Shown here: positions 23,560 through 32,891 of the stretch, piece after piece
Layout of the letters: every line of letters begins with the position of its first letter
Position numbering within the stretch: the stretch's first letter is position 1
Source of the DNA: Cyanocohniella sp. LLY
GTDB taxonomy: Bacteria; Cyanobacteriota; Cyanobacteriia; Cyanobacteriales; Nostocaceae
Direction: 5' to 3'
NCBI GenBank assembly: GCA_022241785.1
Contig: JAKOMP010000037.1
Coordinates: 1-52,532, forward strand
Length of the DNA: 52,532 nt
Position numbers and translations under genes: made by a program
The notes under the pieces: model-generated
Told to the model about the DNA's origin: nothing
The model's input: only the letters and a program-made list of their open reading frames with translations
Databases searched by the model: none

Positions 23560-25957
23560 CTAAAATTGCCATGAGAAACTAATACCATAAATTCTATCTG
23601 CTGTTTCCCTTTCAATTCGAGAATTTTCAAACTCACCTATGGTATTCAAAACAGTACGAGATTTTCTTTTTTCTGATGCTAGCAAGTTTTTGCCAAACAA
23701 ATTCATCTGGAGATTATCAGCTAACCGGAAACCCAGGTAAGCATCTAAACCGTTTTCTGTGCTTTCTTCAGTAACTTCAATTCTGCCATCTTTGAGTTCA
23801 CGATTTGTGAAACCAGGGAGAATATTATAGTTAATACCAAAGTTCATTCCCCATGCGGGAATGGTGTAGTCAAAGCCCAAATTGGCTACGTAACTTGGTT
23901 GATTTTGAAAGCGGCGAATTTCTCTACTTGTTAGATCTTCTACTTCTGAACCCAGAAAAGAAAGATTACCAAATAAAGTCAAATTAGGTAACCCCAGAAA
24001 AGGTGCGCGTGTTTGTAAGTCCATTCGCACTCCATAGATTTTGCCATTTCCTACATTTCTGGGTACTTCTTCAAAGCGATTATTTTCTGGGTTTTGGAAT
24101 ACACCAATTTCAATTTTGTCGTCTACCCAACGGTAGAAAGTATTAATCCCAAACGCCCCAGTATTATTTCCCCAAGATTGTTCAATTCCTGCTTCTACAC
24201 CCAGGGAAGTTTCTGGTCTTAAATTAGGATTTCCCACTTTATCAGGTTGGAGTAAAGTTCCATTTCTAGTTTCCCGAAAAGGAATGAGGTCATCGAATTT
24301 AGGACGGCGAATAGTTCGCGCTGTACTCAGTCGGAAAACAGTGGTGGGAAAAACTTGGTATTTATAATGCAACGACGGGTTAAAGATTGTCCCTGATTGG
24401 CCAATGCGAGTATCATCAATGGCGGTAGCTGTGTTATCAACGGCTTCCATTCGCAATCCTGCTGTCAGGGTATGTAAATCACCCAAGCGAATTTCATCTT
24501 GGACATACAGATTTAATTGATTTTCGGTAATGCTGTAAATATCCTTGGGGTTAGTTCTCTCTACAGGTTCTCTGAGTTGGGGTGCGGTTTGCTGTTCTGT
24601 GGTAATTTTTCTTTTTTCGCGATCGCGCAGATTTCCTTCAATACCTACCGTTAATCTATGATTATTCCAAGGGCGGAGATTAAAGACTAAAGTTCCTAAT
24701 AACCCCTGGTCAAATTTTGTCTCCTCTTCGCGTTGATATCGCCGGGATTTCTGATAGGTCTTGCGGGGTCTAAAGGACTATTATCTGCATTCACAAATGT
24801 GGTGATAATGCTATCTCTGGTTTCTACTTTATCTTTTCGTTCATCCGTCCGTTGAAAAAATAATCCCAACTTCATATCAGCAGTAGTACTTAATTCCCGT
24901 TCCCAATGGCCACCCAGGCGCCAACCAGTAATGGTTTTATCTTCATCTTTAATGATTGTTTCCTGTTGCTGTTCCTGAAGCCGACCACTAGGAAAAAACC
25001 TCTGTTTAGTGACGTTGCGAGTTGCGTCTTTTTCCTCCTCGGTTCGCAACAAAAAGGGTTCTAAACTGAGGGTATCTCTGGGAGACACCCGCCAGACCAA
25101 GTTTGGGGCCAGGCTAATGTCGAGAAGACGCTTACCTTCATTTTCTGTTTCGTCTTCAGTGGGGCGATTTTGGGCATCTAAAGTTTGCTTAAATTTAATT
25201 TTAGGTGAATCCCGACGTTGAATTCCCCCAGTAAGCAAGTAACTAAAGTCACCTAGATTATCACCATATAGCACACTGACACCACCAAAGGGTCCTGCAC
25301 TGTCTAAGGTTGTACCTGTAATCGTCAGGTCAGAAATTCGTTCATCAGGCGCTTTTTTGAGAATAATATTTACCGTCCCTGCCACACCCTGAGAATCTAT
25401 GGTGGCGGTAGGATTAGTAATAATTTCGATGCGTTCTACTAAACCGACCGGAATCCGGTCTACTTTTAATTCCCGGTTTTCCCCACCATCGGGAAACCGT
25501 TGACCGTTGATTAAAACTTGTGTGTATTCTTTGGGTAATCCTAATAGCTGCACATCTTTATCTTCTCCTGGTGGTCCTCCCAGGACTACACCTGGTTGAC
25601 GACGGAGAACTTCGCCAATTGTCCTATGGTTGAACCGTTGTATTTCACGCTGGTCAATAATAATTACACCTGTGGGTGAATTTTGCCGTTCTTCAATGAA
25701 ATTTACCAGTGGACTAGTTATTACATCCAGTTCAATATCAGGTTCCTGACTTTCCTCTGTTGTCAGCATTGGTGTGTCTTGCGTCAATAACTCAGCCTGA
25801 GTTTGAGGTAATGAAACTTCGCTAACGTAAGGGATTTCACTTTCTGATTGGGTAAATTCTGCTGTGGTTTGAGCTTCTTGTGCAGGTGTCGCAGCAGCAG
25901 TGACAGCGAAAAACCTGTCAACAGAATACTGTTGAAGAAAATCACATTGGTTTGCAT
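23560..25957 (-). pseudogene. TonB-dependent receptor interrupted by two frameshifts
   Basis: Three frames join into one receptor of about 799 residues if one base is restored at each of two places. Frame 1 (from ATG 25957) gives a signal peptide start, MQTNVIFFNSILLTGF. Frame 2 (about 25908-24760) gives ATPAQEAQ, then the plug domain (GVIIIDQREIQRFNHRTIGE, IEIITNPTATIDSQGVAGTV) and the first barrel strands. Frame 3 (about 24755-23560) continues YQREEETKFDQGLLGTL and ends with the barrel and terminal FSWQF. The first break falls at a five-A run (plus strand 25909-25913), the second near 24750-24766. The longest open pieces are 24696-25787 and 23560-24486. The intact receptor would import a siderophore-like ligand. 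The breaks may be real decay or sequencing errors. Confidence 0.82.
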
Positions 25958-25984
25958 ACTAGAAGATGAGATTAATTAATTTCC

Positions 25985-26011
25985 GGGCAAGTTGGCGCTT
26001 GCCCTTTTTTT
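25985..26011 (+). terminator. Intrinsic-terminator-like hairpin facing opposite to the receptor gene
   Basis: GGGCAAG and CTTGCCC form a 7-bp GC-rich stem with loop TTGGCG, followed on the plus strand by seven T. There is no plus-strand gene directly before it. It lies about 28 bases upstream of the receptor ATG, inside its expected leader. Confidence 0.55.
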
Positions 26012-26025
26012 GCACGAGAATGTCA

Positions 26026-26047
26026 GAGAAAATTGATATATTTTCTC
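26026..26047. promoter_or_regulatory. AT-rich dyad upstream of the TonB receptor (possible operator)
   Basis: GAGAAAAT and ATTTTCTC are perfect 8-base inverted arms 6 bases apart. The site lies about 70 bases before the receptor start, a normal operator position. Iron-regulated genes in Anabaena use AT-rich FurA boxes, but this dyad does not clearly match the known box, so the regulator is unknown. Confidence 0.35.
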
Positions 26048-26184
26048 AATATTTTTGGCACTGAAATACTATCTATTTGAAAGTAATTAGCGATAAAAAT
26101 TTAACATGATTAACTTAAAGAAATCAAGAACTATTAGTATTTAGAAATACTTGACATTTTTCTACGTAGTCAAGCTAAAGCAGT

Positions 26185-26230
26185 GTTAATAAAAAACAAG
26201 AACCCCGGTTTCTTAAGCAACCAGGGTTCT
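26185..26230 (-). terminator. Intrinsic terminator of the rnj transcript
   Basis: On the minus strand AGAACCCTGGTT pairs with AACCGGGGTTCT (12 bp including one G-U) around an 8-base loop and is followed by TGTTTTTT. It lies 68 bases after the rnj stop. Confidence 0.9.
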
Positions 26231-26297
26231 AAAGTCTATTCAGTTTGTATAGCCACTTTTGAGCCACGCCCTTGTGGGTCTTTTAACTCAGCACTTT

Positions 26298-28070
26298 TTA
26301 CGAGGCTACTTGAGCTGTAGTGCGAGTCCGTCGCCTTCTACCATCAGCTACCTTCACAGGTGGTTCATCAGGAATTTGCATTAACAAAGTCACAGTTGGT
26401 TGACATTGCAGTTCTCGACGAATGGAACGTTGCAATTCTCGTTCTAATGTGCCTTGCAATCCACCCCAGTCTACTTCTGTTTTTTCGCCTTCAGAGGCTT
26501 GGGCAAATTCTGACCAACGGACACTGAGCATTTCTTCGATGCGTTGTTGTACCCACTTTTGGACAAGCGATCGCTCTACACTGGTAACTACACCACGCAT
26601 ATGTATTTCTGGTTTGGCCATGAGTTTGCCGTTCCAATCAATGGCCGCTGCAATGGTAACCAGTCCTTCTTCTGACATGCGTTGCCGTTCTTGCAAGACT
26701 TTAGCACTTACCATACCAGAACTTGTAGTATCCACAAGTTCGATGCCGGATGGTACTTTACCCGCAACACGAATCGCTTCTTGAGTCAATTCTATGACAT
26801 CACCATTTTGGATGAGTACCATGTTTTCGGCAGGGATACCCATACTCTGAGCCGTTTGTGAGTGCTTCACAAGCATCCTGTGTTCACCGTGAACAGGTAC
26901 GAAGAACTTGGGACGTGTTAAGGCAATCATCAGTTTTTGTTCTTCCTGACAGCCGTGTCCTGAGACGTGAATACCTTTGTCTCGACCATAGACTACATTG
27001 GCTCCCTGAATCATCAATTTATCGATGGTATTGACCACAGCAATGGTGTTGCCAGGAATCGGGTTGGCGGAGAAAACTACTGTATCTCCTTGACGAATTT
27101 TAATGTGGGGGTGTTCTTTGTTGGCAATGCGGGTCATAGCTGCCATTAGTTCACCCTGGGAACCAGTTGTCAAAATCAAGACACTTTCATCAGGTAAGTT
27201 CCGGGCTGCGTTCAAGGGTTGGAAAATTTTATCTTCACACTTGATGTAACCTAAGTTACGGGCATGAGCGATCAAGTTCAGCATGGAACGACCCACAACC
27301 GATACGACACGGTTATGCTTCTGTGCCAACTGCAAAATCATGTTGATGCGATGCACACTCGAAGCGAAGGTGGTGACAAATAATCTGCCGGTGGCTTGAC
27401 CAAATACCCGGTCAAGATTGGGATAAACCGAACGTTCCGAAGGGGTGAATCCCGGTACTTCTGAGTTGGTGGAATCGCTCAATAAGCACAGTACACCTTG
27501 TTCACCGTGTTCTGCTAGCCTTTGTAAGTCAAAGTTTTCGCCATCAACTGGTGTATGGTCAATTTTAAAATCACCTGTGTGGATAACTATTCCTAAAGGC
27601 GTATGGATAGCCAGAGTAAAGCTATCAGCCATTGAGTGAGTGTTACGGATGTATTCTACAAAGAAATGTTGTCCAAGCCGCACAACATCACGGGGTGCGA
27701 CTGTTCTTAACTCGGTGCGATCGCGTACTCCGGCTTCTTCCAATTTACCTTCTAGCAAAGCCATTGCTAGTCTAGGCCCATAAATCACAGGGATATCAAA
27801 TTGCTTGAGGTGAAAAGCAATCCCGCCAATATGGTCTTCATGACCGTGAGTCACGACCATGCCTTTAATTTTGTGACGATTTTCCCTGAGATAAGTGGTA
27901 TCTGGTAGGACAATATTCACTCCCAGCATTCCTTTTGTGGGGAAAGCCAAACCCGCATCTAATAAGATGATTTCGTCTTCATACTCGAAAACACAAGTAT
28001 TCTTACCAATTTCGTGCAAACCGCCCAAAGGAATAATTTTAAGGGCAGAATTAGTTTCGTTATTTACCAT
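26298..28070 (-). CDS. rnj: Ribonuclease J
   Basis: The protein has 590 residues. It combines a metallo-beta-lactamase domain with H75-x-H77-x-D79-H80 in VVTHGHEDHIGG, a beta-CASP region (LFVTTFASSVHRINMILQLA; HVSGHGCQEE) and a C-terminal domain. RNase J has 5'-to-3' exonuclease and endonuclease activity in mRNA decay and rRNA processing, and works beside RNase E in cyanobacteria. A longer frame starts at 28115, but ATG 28070 has a strong CAGGAG just before it and begins next to the conserved LKIIPLGGLHEIGKN, so I chose it. It is the last gene after asd and dapA on the same strand. Confidence 0.95.
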   Translation of the reverse strand: MVNNETNSALKIIPLGGLHEIGKNTCVFEYEDEIILLDAGLAFPTKGMLGVNIVLPDTTYLRENRHKIKGMVVTHGHEDHIGGIAFHLKQFDIPVIYGPRLAMALLEGKLEEAGVRDRTELRTVAPRDVVRLGQHFFVEYIRNTHSMADSFTLAIHTPLGIVIHTGDFKIDHTPVDGENFDLQRLAEHGEQGVLCLLSDSTNSEVPGFTPSERSVYPNLDRVFGQATGRLFVTTFASSVHRINMILQLAQKHNRVVSVVGRSMLNLIAHARNLGYIKCEDKIFQPLNAARNLPDESVLILTTGSQGELMAAMTRIANKEHPHIKIRQGDTVVFSANPIPGNTIAVVNTIDKLMIQGANVVYGRDKGIHVSGHGCQEEQKLMIALTRPKFFVPVHGEHRMLVKHSQTAQSMGIPAENMVLIQNGDVIELTQEAIRVAGKVPSGIELVDTTSSGMVSAKVLQERQRMSEEGLVTIAAAIDWNGKLMAKPEIHMRGVVTSVERSLVQKWVQQRIEEMLSVRWSEFAQASEGEKTEVDWGGLQGTLERELQRSIRRELQCQPTVTLLMQIPDEPPVKVADGRRRRTRTTAQVAS

Positions 28071-28426
28071 TTTCTCCTGAGATTGTTGTTGGTTTGTCGG
28101 TGTTAATAAATTCAAACTTAGCGATCTTGTATGAAAAAAAATACTAGCTTTCTATCTAAAAGCAGCTAAATTTTATTTGAGATGTTCAGTTATTTGTTCA
28201 ATAAAATGGACTCGAAGTTAAAGGATTCAACATATATCTATGACAGTCTTAGCACAGGCATTTAAAGTGTAGATTATTTAAAATTATGCTCATTTATTGA
28301 TATAGCATTTCTCACTTTGGTGCAGTATAGCTTCACAGGCTAGAGTAGTTTACTCCATCGACATGAAAAGTGTTGTCTGCGTTTTTGGCAACTATTTCAG
28401 TTGGCAAGCATTCCACTGGATGCTGT
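28071..28426. other. Spacer between dapA and rnj, no gene seen
   Basis: The 356-base AT-rich region separates two co-directional minus-strand genes. Apart from the rnj ribosome binding site at 28071-28076, I see no RNA gene, no terminator with a T run and no clear open frame. Its length suggests rnj has its own promoter here. Confidence 0.45.
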
Positions 28427-29311
28427 CTAGATTAAGTGTAGTTTTTCCAAAACTGCTTTTAATTTGTCACTCACATCTGAGTCAGCTTCGCATAGCGGTA
28501 GACGAGATGAACCCACCTCCCAACCTTGAAGTTTCAGCGCTTTTTTAACTGGAATGGGATTTGTAGTTAAAAATAAAGCTTTAAACAACGGAAACAGTTG
28601 CAAATGAATCTCGCTAGCCAGTGCAACTTTCCCCGCACTAAAAGCTTGGATCATCTGCTGTAGTTGGTTTCCTACCAGATGAGAAGCTACACTAACTACA
28701 CCCTTGGCCCCAATGGCTAACAAGGGTAGGGTTAAAGAATCATCTCCAGAGTAAATCTGAAATTCTTGTGGTGTCAACCGCCGGATTTCACTTGCTTGGT
28801 CTAAATTTCCACTAGCTTCTTTGATGCCAACAATATTGCTAATTTCCGCTAACCGGGCAACTGTTTCTGGACTGAGGTTTTGACCAGTGCGTCCAGGGAC
28901 ATTGTATAACAGTAATGGTAGGTCGGGACAAGCTTGGGCGATAGCTTGAAAGTGCTGGTAGAGACCTATTTGTGGCGGTTTGTTGTAATAAGGTACAACT
29001 TGTAAGGAACCATGTACTCCTATTTTAGCTGCTTTTTCGGTGGCCGCGATCGCTTCTTTGGTGGAATTAGAACCACATCCTGCTATCACCTTAGCCTTGC
29101 CTGCCACGGCTTGCAGTACTTCCACAAACAGCTGATATTCTTCCTCCCAACTGAGAGTGGGGGATTCTCCTGTCGTTCCACATACTACCAACGTATCTGT
29201 ACCGTTGTTAGCTAGATTTGCTGCTAGTTCGGCCGCTACATCATAGTTGACACTACCGTCTGTTTTGAACGGTGTAATCATAGCGGTTACAACTCTGCCA
29301 AATTCTCCCAC
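28427..29311 (-). CDS. dapA: 4-hydroxy-tetrahydrodipicolinate synthase
   Basis: DapA condenses pyruvate with aspartate semialdehyde, the first step of the lysine/diaminopimelate branch that feeds peptidoglycan. The 294 residues are the normal length. Seen: [16 protein letters not shown] at 42-57, [11 protein letters not shown] with Y136, and the Schiff-base lysine K164 in VGIKEASGN. The start is GTG 29311, with AGGAGT about 10 bases before it. The gene follows asd, which makes its substrate, so the pair forms a metabolic unit. Confidence 0.96.
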   Translation of the reverse strand: MGEFGRVVTAMITPFKTDGSVNYDVAAELAANLANNGTDTLVVCGTTGESPTLSWEEEYQLFVEVLQAVAGKAKVIAGCGSNSTKEAIAATEKAAKIGVHGSLQVVPYYNKPPQIGLYQHFQAIAQACPDLPLLLYNVPGRTGQNLSPETVARLAEISNIVGIKEASGNLDQASEIRRLTPQEFQIYSGDDSLTLPLLAIGAKGVVSVASHLVGNQLQQMIQAFSAGKVALASEIHLQLFPLFKALFLTTNPIPVKKALKLQGWEVGSSRLPLCEADSDVSDKLKAVLEKLHLI

Positions 29312-29472
29312 CCTGTTTTCACTCCTGATTACCCTTTGGTTTTTTGTATCTTGGTGGTTTTCTATTTTAGTAACCTATTAATCAATTTGTTTCAAGCGTA
29401 TTTTGCCCATTATATTTGATGTTTCTGTATCTTAATTAGTGCCAAATGCTAGAAATCTTATTTCCTATTTCT

Positions 29473-30516
29473 TTAGCTAGAAGCATATACCTTCGCTGGT
29501 TGTAGGAGATTTTTTTCTACTAATAATTCGGCAATTTGGACTGCATTCAAGGCTGCGCCTTTACGAATTTGGTCACCACAAAGCCACAATTCCAAACCGC
29601 ATGGATGAGAAATATCCTGGCGGATTCTCCCTACCAATACTTCATCCCGTCCAGTGGCTTCCATTGGCATGGGAAAATAATTGTTTTCCCAATCTTCTAA
29701 CAATTTTACTCCAGGAGAGTGGCTTAAAATTTCTCTAGCTGTATCTGGATTAAATGGTTGGGCAAATTCTAGATTAATGGCTTCTGAATGAGCGCGTAGT
29801 ACGGGAACCCGTATACAAGTAGCAGTAATTCTAATTTCTTGATTATCAAAAATTTTCCGGGTTTCGTTGACCATTTTCATTTCTTCCTCACAATATCCCG
29901 CATCATTTAAGGGGGAATTATGGGGGAATAAATTAAATGCTAATGGGTAAGGCAAGACCTCAGCTACTGGCTGCTGTCCTTGTAAAATAGCTCTAGCTTG
30001 GGTTTTGACTTCTGCCATTGCTTTGGCACCAGCACCACTAGCTGACTGATAAGTTGAGGCGACAATACGTTTTATGGGACTGATTTGATGCAAGGGCCAG
30101 ATTGCCACTGTCATCAAAATTGTCGTGCAGTTGGGGTTAGCAATAATACCTTGGTGATGAGCCGCTGCTAAGGGATTCACCTCTGGTACTACTAAAGGCA
30201 CTTGGGGATTCATCCGAAAGGCACTGGAGTTATCTATCACCACTGCGCCCTTGTCTACAGCTATGGGGGCCCAGGTTTTGGATGTGGAACCACCTGCACT
30301 AGCTAGTACCAAATCGATATTTTCTAAGGCGCGATCGCTTACTGCTTCCACTGGTAAATTTTCCCCTTGAAATGGCAGCCATCGCCCGACACTTTGCGGC
30401 GAGGCCAACAACTTCAAATCGGCAACCGGAAAATTCCGGCTTTCTAGTAATTGCAGCAACTCCGTGCCCACAGCACCAGTTGCTCCCAAAATAGCTACAC
30501 GATAGGATTTTGACAA
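29473..30516 (-). CDS. asd: Aspartate-semialdehyde dehydrogenase
   Basis: Asd reduces aspartyl phosphate to aspartate semialdehyde for lysine, threonine and methionine synthesis. The 347 residues contain the NADP site VAILGATGAVGTELLQLLE, the catalytic C130 in IIANPNCTT, and RVPVLRAHSEAINLEF with the base His. The start needs a decision: there is no ATG; TTG 30516 is preceded at six bases by a very strong AAGGAGGGAG and begins (M)SKSYRVAILG as in relatives. The further TTG at 30561 has no such site. The rare TTG start may lower translation. dapA follows after 161 bases. Confidence 0.95.
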   Translation of the reverse strand: MSKSYRVAILGATGAVGTELLQLLESRNFPVADLKLLASPQSVGRWLPFQGENLPVEAVSDRALENIDLVLASAGGSTSKTWAPIAVDKGAVVIDNSSAFRMNPQVPLVVPEVNPLAAAHHQGIIANPNCTTILMTVAIWPLHQISPIKRIVASTYQSASGAGAKAMAEVKTQARAILQGQQPVAEVLPYPLAFNLFPHNSPLNDAGYCEEEMKMVNETRKIFDNQEIRITATCIRVPVLRAHSEAINLEFAQPFNPDTAREILSHSPGVKLLEDWENNYFPMPMEATGRDEVLVGRIRQDISHPCGLELWLCGDQIRKGAALNAVQIAELLVEKNLLQPAKVYASS

Positions 30517-30561
30517 ACTAGCTCCCTCCTTCGAGAGGTTATGTGCGATTTTTTGAAACAA

Positions 30562-31173
30562 TTCAAAATATAGGCTGATGGCTGATTTAATTTATTTAAA
30601 TAGCTATCACAAACTTTCAATAAAAATTTTTTTAATCTTAATTCTTTTTTTAAGACGATAGTTTAATTTTTTATCTTACATTAATATTAGCTAATGGTAA
30701 CATTTCCCATTAAATTATAAAAATACTATATATATCGCCATTATACAACAACCTGATGCCAATGTATATTCCCCGCATCAAATTCGGGGGCTTTACACAT
30801 CACGTCTCGTAAAGTTCTTGAGGTAAAGTGTCAAGACCCTTGCCATTGGCAGTAAACTGGATATCTACTGAAGAGCAGCTAAATTCAGTCGTGTCAGCTT
30901 GTGGACTGGTGAGGCAGGCTCCCCATGAGCGACTGTCAAACCTCGAAGGATTAGCGCCGACGCTTCCAGGTTTTTTCTCACAGGGTAGCAAGAAGAAAAT
31001 GTGATATTTTGTTAGCATTTTTGGATTGGCGCTCATCCATATAATATGGAATTTTACAACATCCCTTGTGGATACCTCCCATCCCCAGCCAAAAAAACAT
31101 TAACCCACAGAAGTGTTAAATTGCTTCTTGTGCGTCATTGGAGCCAAACATACCGGAAATATAGAGACGAAGC
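30562..31173. other. Divergent spacer between asd and tig
   Basis: The 612 bases hold no supported protein gene. The left third is AT-rich and should carry the asd promoter. The centre (30771-30990) is much less AT-rich and full of short stems. The right part (31000-31173) is the tig leader. A 78-codon minus-strand frame (30800-31036) looks like chance reading of the structured part. Confidence 0.5.
30771..30990 (-). ncRNA. Possible structured RNA or insertion-sequence end
   Basis: Between asd and tig there is a series of perfect short stems: CCCCG/CGGGG (30771-30775 with 30785-30789), TCTTGA/TCAAGA (30816-30821 with 30831-30836), TGCC/GGCA (30841-30851) and ACTGAA/TTCAGT (30867-30872 with 30884-30889). 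The CCCCG...CGGGG hairpin resembles the right-end hairpin of IS200/IS605 elements, and the minus-strand GTTTGACAGTCGCTCATGG stretch reminds me of HEARO/omega RNAs of IscB elements. No tnpB or iscB gene is present. The orientation and identity are uncertain. Confidence 0.3.
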
Positions 31174-32589
31174 ATGAAAGTTACCCAGGAAAAACTTCCC
31201 GCCAGCCAAATTGGCTTGGAAATCGAGATTACGCCAGAAATTACCAAGCAAACTTACGAACAGGTAATTAAAAACTTAGCTAGTACTACCAATATTCCTG
31301 GGTTTCGTAAAGGCAAGGTGCCTCGGCAGATATTGCTCCAGCGCTTAGGCGTAACTCGTATTAAAGCAGCAGCATTGGAAGAACTGGTTCAAGATGGTGT
31401 CGAGCAAGCACTCAAACAAGAAGAAATTCCGGCAATTGGTCAGCCACAATTGCGGACTTCCTTTGAGGAATTGATTAATAATTATGAACCAGGCAAACCT
31501 CTGACTTTTTCTGCGGCCGTAGATGTAGAACCAGAAGTTAATCTGGTACAGTACACCGATTTACAAGCCAAAGCCGAAGAAATCAAGCATGATTCCATTC
31601 GAGTTGAAGAAGTCCTGCAAAAAGAACGAGAAGAATTAGCCACATTGATTCCCGTAGAAGGACGTGCAGCTCAAATTGGTGATGTCGCCGTAGTTGATTT
31701 TAAAGGTTTACTGGCCAAAGGCGAAGGCGAAGACGAAACAGCCGAACCCACCCCAATTCCGGGGGCCGAAGCCACAGATTTTCAACTAGAGTTGCAAGAA
31801 GATAAATTTATTCCTGGCTTTGTTTCTGGCATGATAGGCATGAATCCTGGAGAAACTAGAGAAGTTTCTGCTCAGTTCCCAGATCCTTATGCTGACGAAG
31901 ACTTGGCAGGAAAACCGGCAGTTTTTACGGTGACGCTGCACGAATTAAAAGAAAAAGAACTCCCAGAGTTGAATGATGACTTTGCTCAGGAAGTCAGTGA
32001 CTTTGATACATTGGCTGAATTACGAGCGTCTTTAGAAGAGCGATATCAAAAAGAAGCCGAGGAAAAAACCAAATCGAACCAGCAGGAAGCATTGTTAGGG
32101 GAACTGCTGAAGTACGTAGAAGTTGACTTGCCAGAAACGCTAATCGATCAAGAAATTGATGCCATGCTGACGCAAACAGCAATGCGACTGTCTCAGCAGG
32201 GATTAGATGTGAAAAAGTTGTTTACCCAAGATATTATTCCGCAATTACGTGAGCGATCGCGCGATGAGGCCGTTGAACGCCTCAAACGTTCTTTGGGATT
32301 AAGGGAAGTCGGTAAACGTGAGTCCATCGAATTGACACCTGAAGAAATTGAAGCCAGAGTCAATGAACTCTTGGAACAGTATGCAGACCAAGACATTGAC
32401 CCAGTAAGAGTGCGTTCCGTGGTGGAAAACGAACTGTTAACTGAAAAAATCGTCGATTGGCTGCTTGCACATTCAACCGTCGAACTTGTCCCCGAAGGCT
32501 CTTTAAGTCCCGCAGCAGCAGAAACAGCAGCAGAATCAGCAACAACTGAGCCTCAGACTGAGGAAGTCAGCGCCGAAACTAATACATGA
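31174..32589 (+). CDS. tig: Trigger factor (ribosome-associated chaperone)
   Basis: The protein has 471 residues. The N-terminal ribosome-binding domain contains the signature NIPGFRKGKVPRQIL near 41-55. An FKBP-type prolyl isomerase domain follows at about 155-250 (AQIGDVAVVDFKG; DKFIPGFVSGMIGMNPGETR; AVFTVTLHELKEKELPELND). The C-terminal chaperone arms end in a low-complexity Ala/Glu/Thr tail. Trigger factor binds ribosomes near the exit tunnel and holds nascent chains. It lies upstream of clpP-clpX, a widely conserved order, with 302 bases between, so separate transcription of clpP is possible. Confidence 0.97.
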   Translation: MKVTQEKLPASQIGLEIEITPEITKQTYEQVIKNLASTTNIPGFRKGKVPRQILLQRLGVTRIKAAALEELVQDGVEQALKQEEIPAIGQPQLRTSFEELINNYEPGKPLTFSAAVDVEPEVNLVQYTDLQAKAEEIKHDSIRVEEVLQKEREELATLIPVEGRAAQIGDVAVVDFKGLLAKGEGEDETAEPTPIPGAEATDFQLELQEDKFIPGFVSGMIGMNPGETREVSAQFPDPYADEDLAGKPAVFTVTLHELKEKELPELNDDFAQEVSDFDTLAELRASLEERYQKEAEEKTKSNQQEALLGELLKYVEVDLPETLIDQEIDAMLTQTAMRLSQQGLDVKKLFTQDIIPQLRERSRDEAVERLKRSLGLREVGKRESIELTPEEIEARVNELLEQYADQDIDPVRVRSVVENELLTEKIVDWLLAHSTVELVPEGSLSPAAAETAAESATTEPQTEEVSAETNT

Positions 32590-32891
32590 TGAGTGTGCTG
32601 AGTTATGGAAGTTGTCTCCAAGGAAAATCCCTTAGTGGCTCCTCTGAGCAACTTCTCGCTGAGTAAAAATTTTTTCCTACTCAGCACTCAGCACTGACTT
32701 GGTGTGCAAGATGTAAAGAATCTGCAACAAAAAGCGCCATGTGCGATCGCCTGAGCTAGATGCGGCTTTACACGAGAGCAATATAGATGAGGCATAATGG
32801 TTAACACATGGCTCAAATTAAATTGCATCCGTTAAGCAGGCAGCCATAAACGCTGCCAAACCTGTCCTAAATTATTGTCAAATGTTCTTAT
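32590..32891. other. Spacer between tig and clpP with one hairpin
   Basis: GCTGAGTA (32658-32665) and TACTCAGC (32678-32685) form an 8-bp stem with a 12-base AT-rich loop. It has no following T run but may mark the end of the tig transcript. CAGCACT occurs twice in tandem just after it. One HIP1 site is present. No gene is seen. Confidence 0.5.

Noticed and set aside
26026-26047. Clear FurA box
   Set aside because: The dyad is AT-rich and well placed but does not match the iron-box pattern I know; kept only as an unspecified operator candidate.
30800-31036. 78-codon minus-strand frame between asd and tig
   Set aside because: No family recognised, no ribosome binding site, and it covers a stretch full of RNA-like stems.
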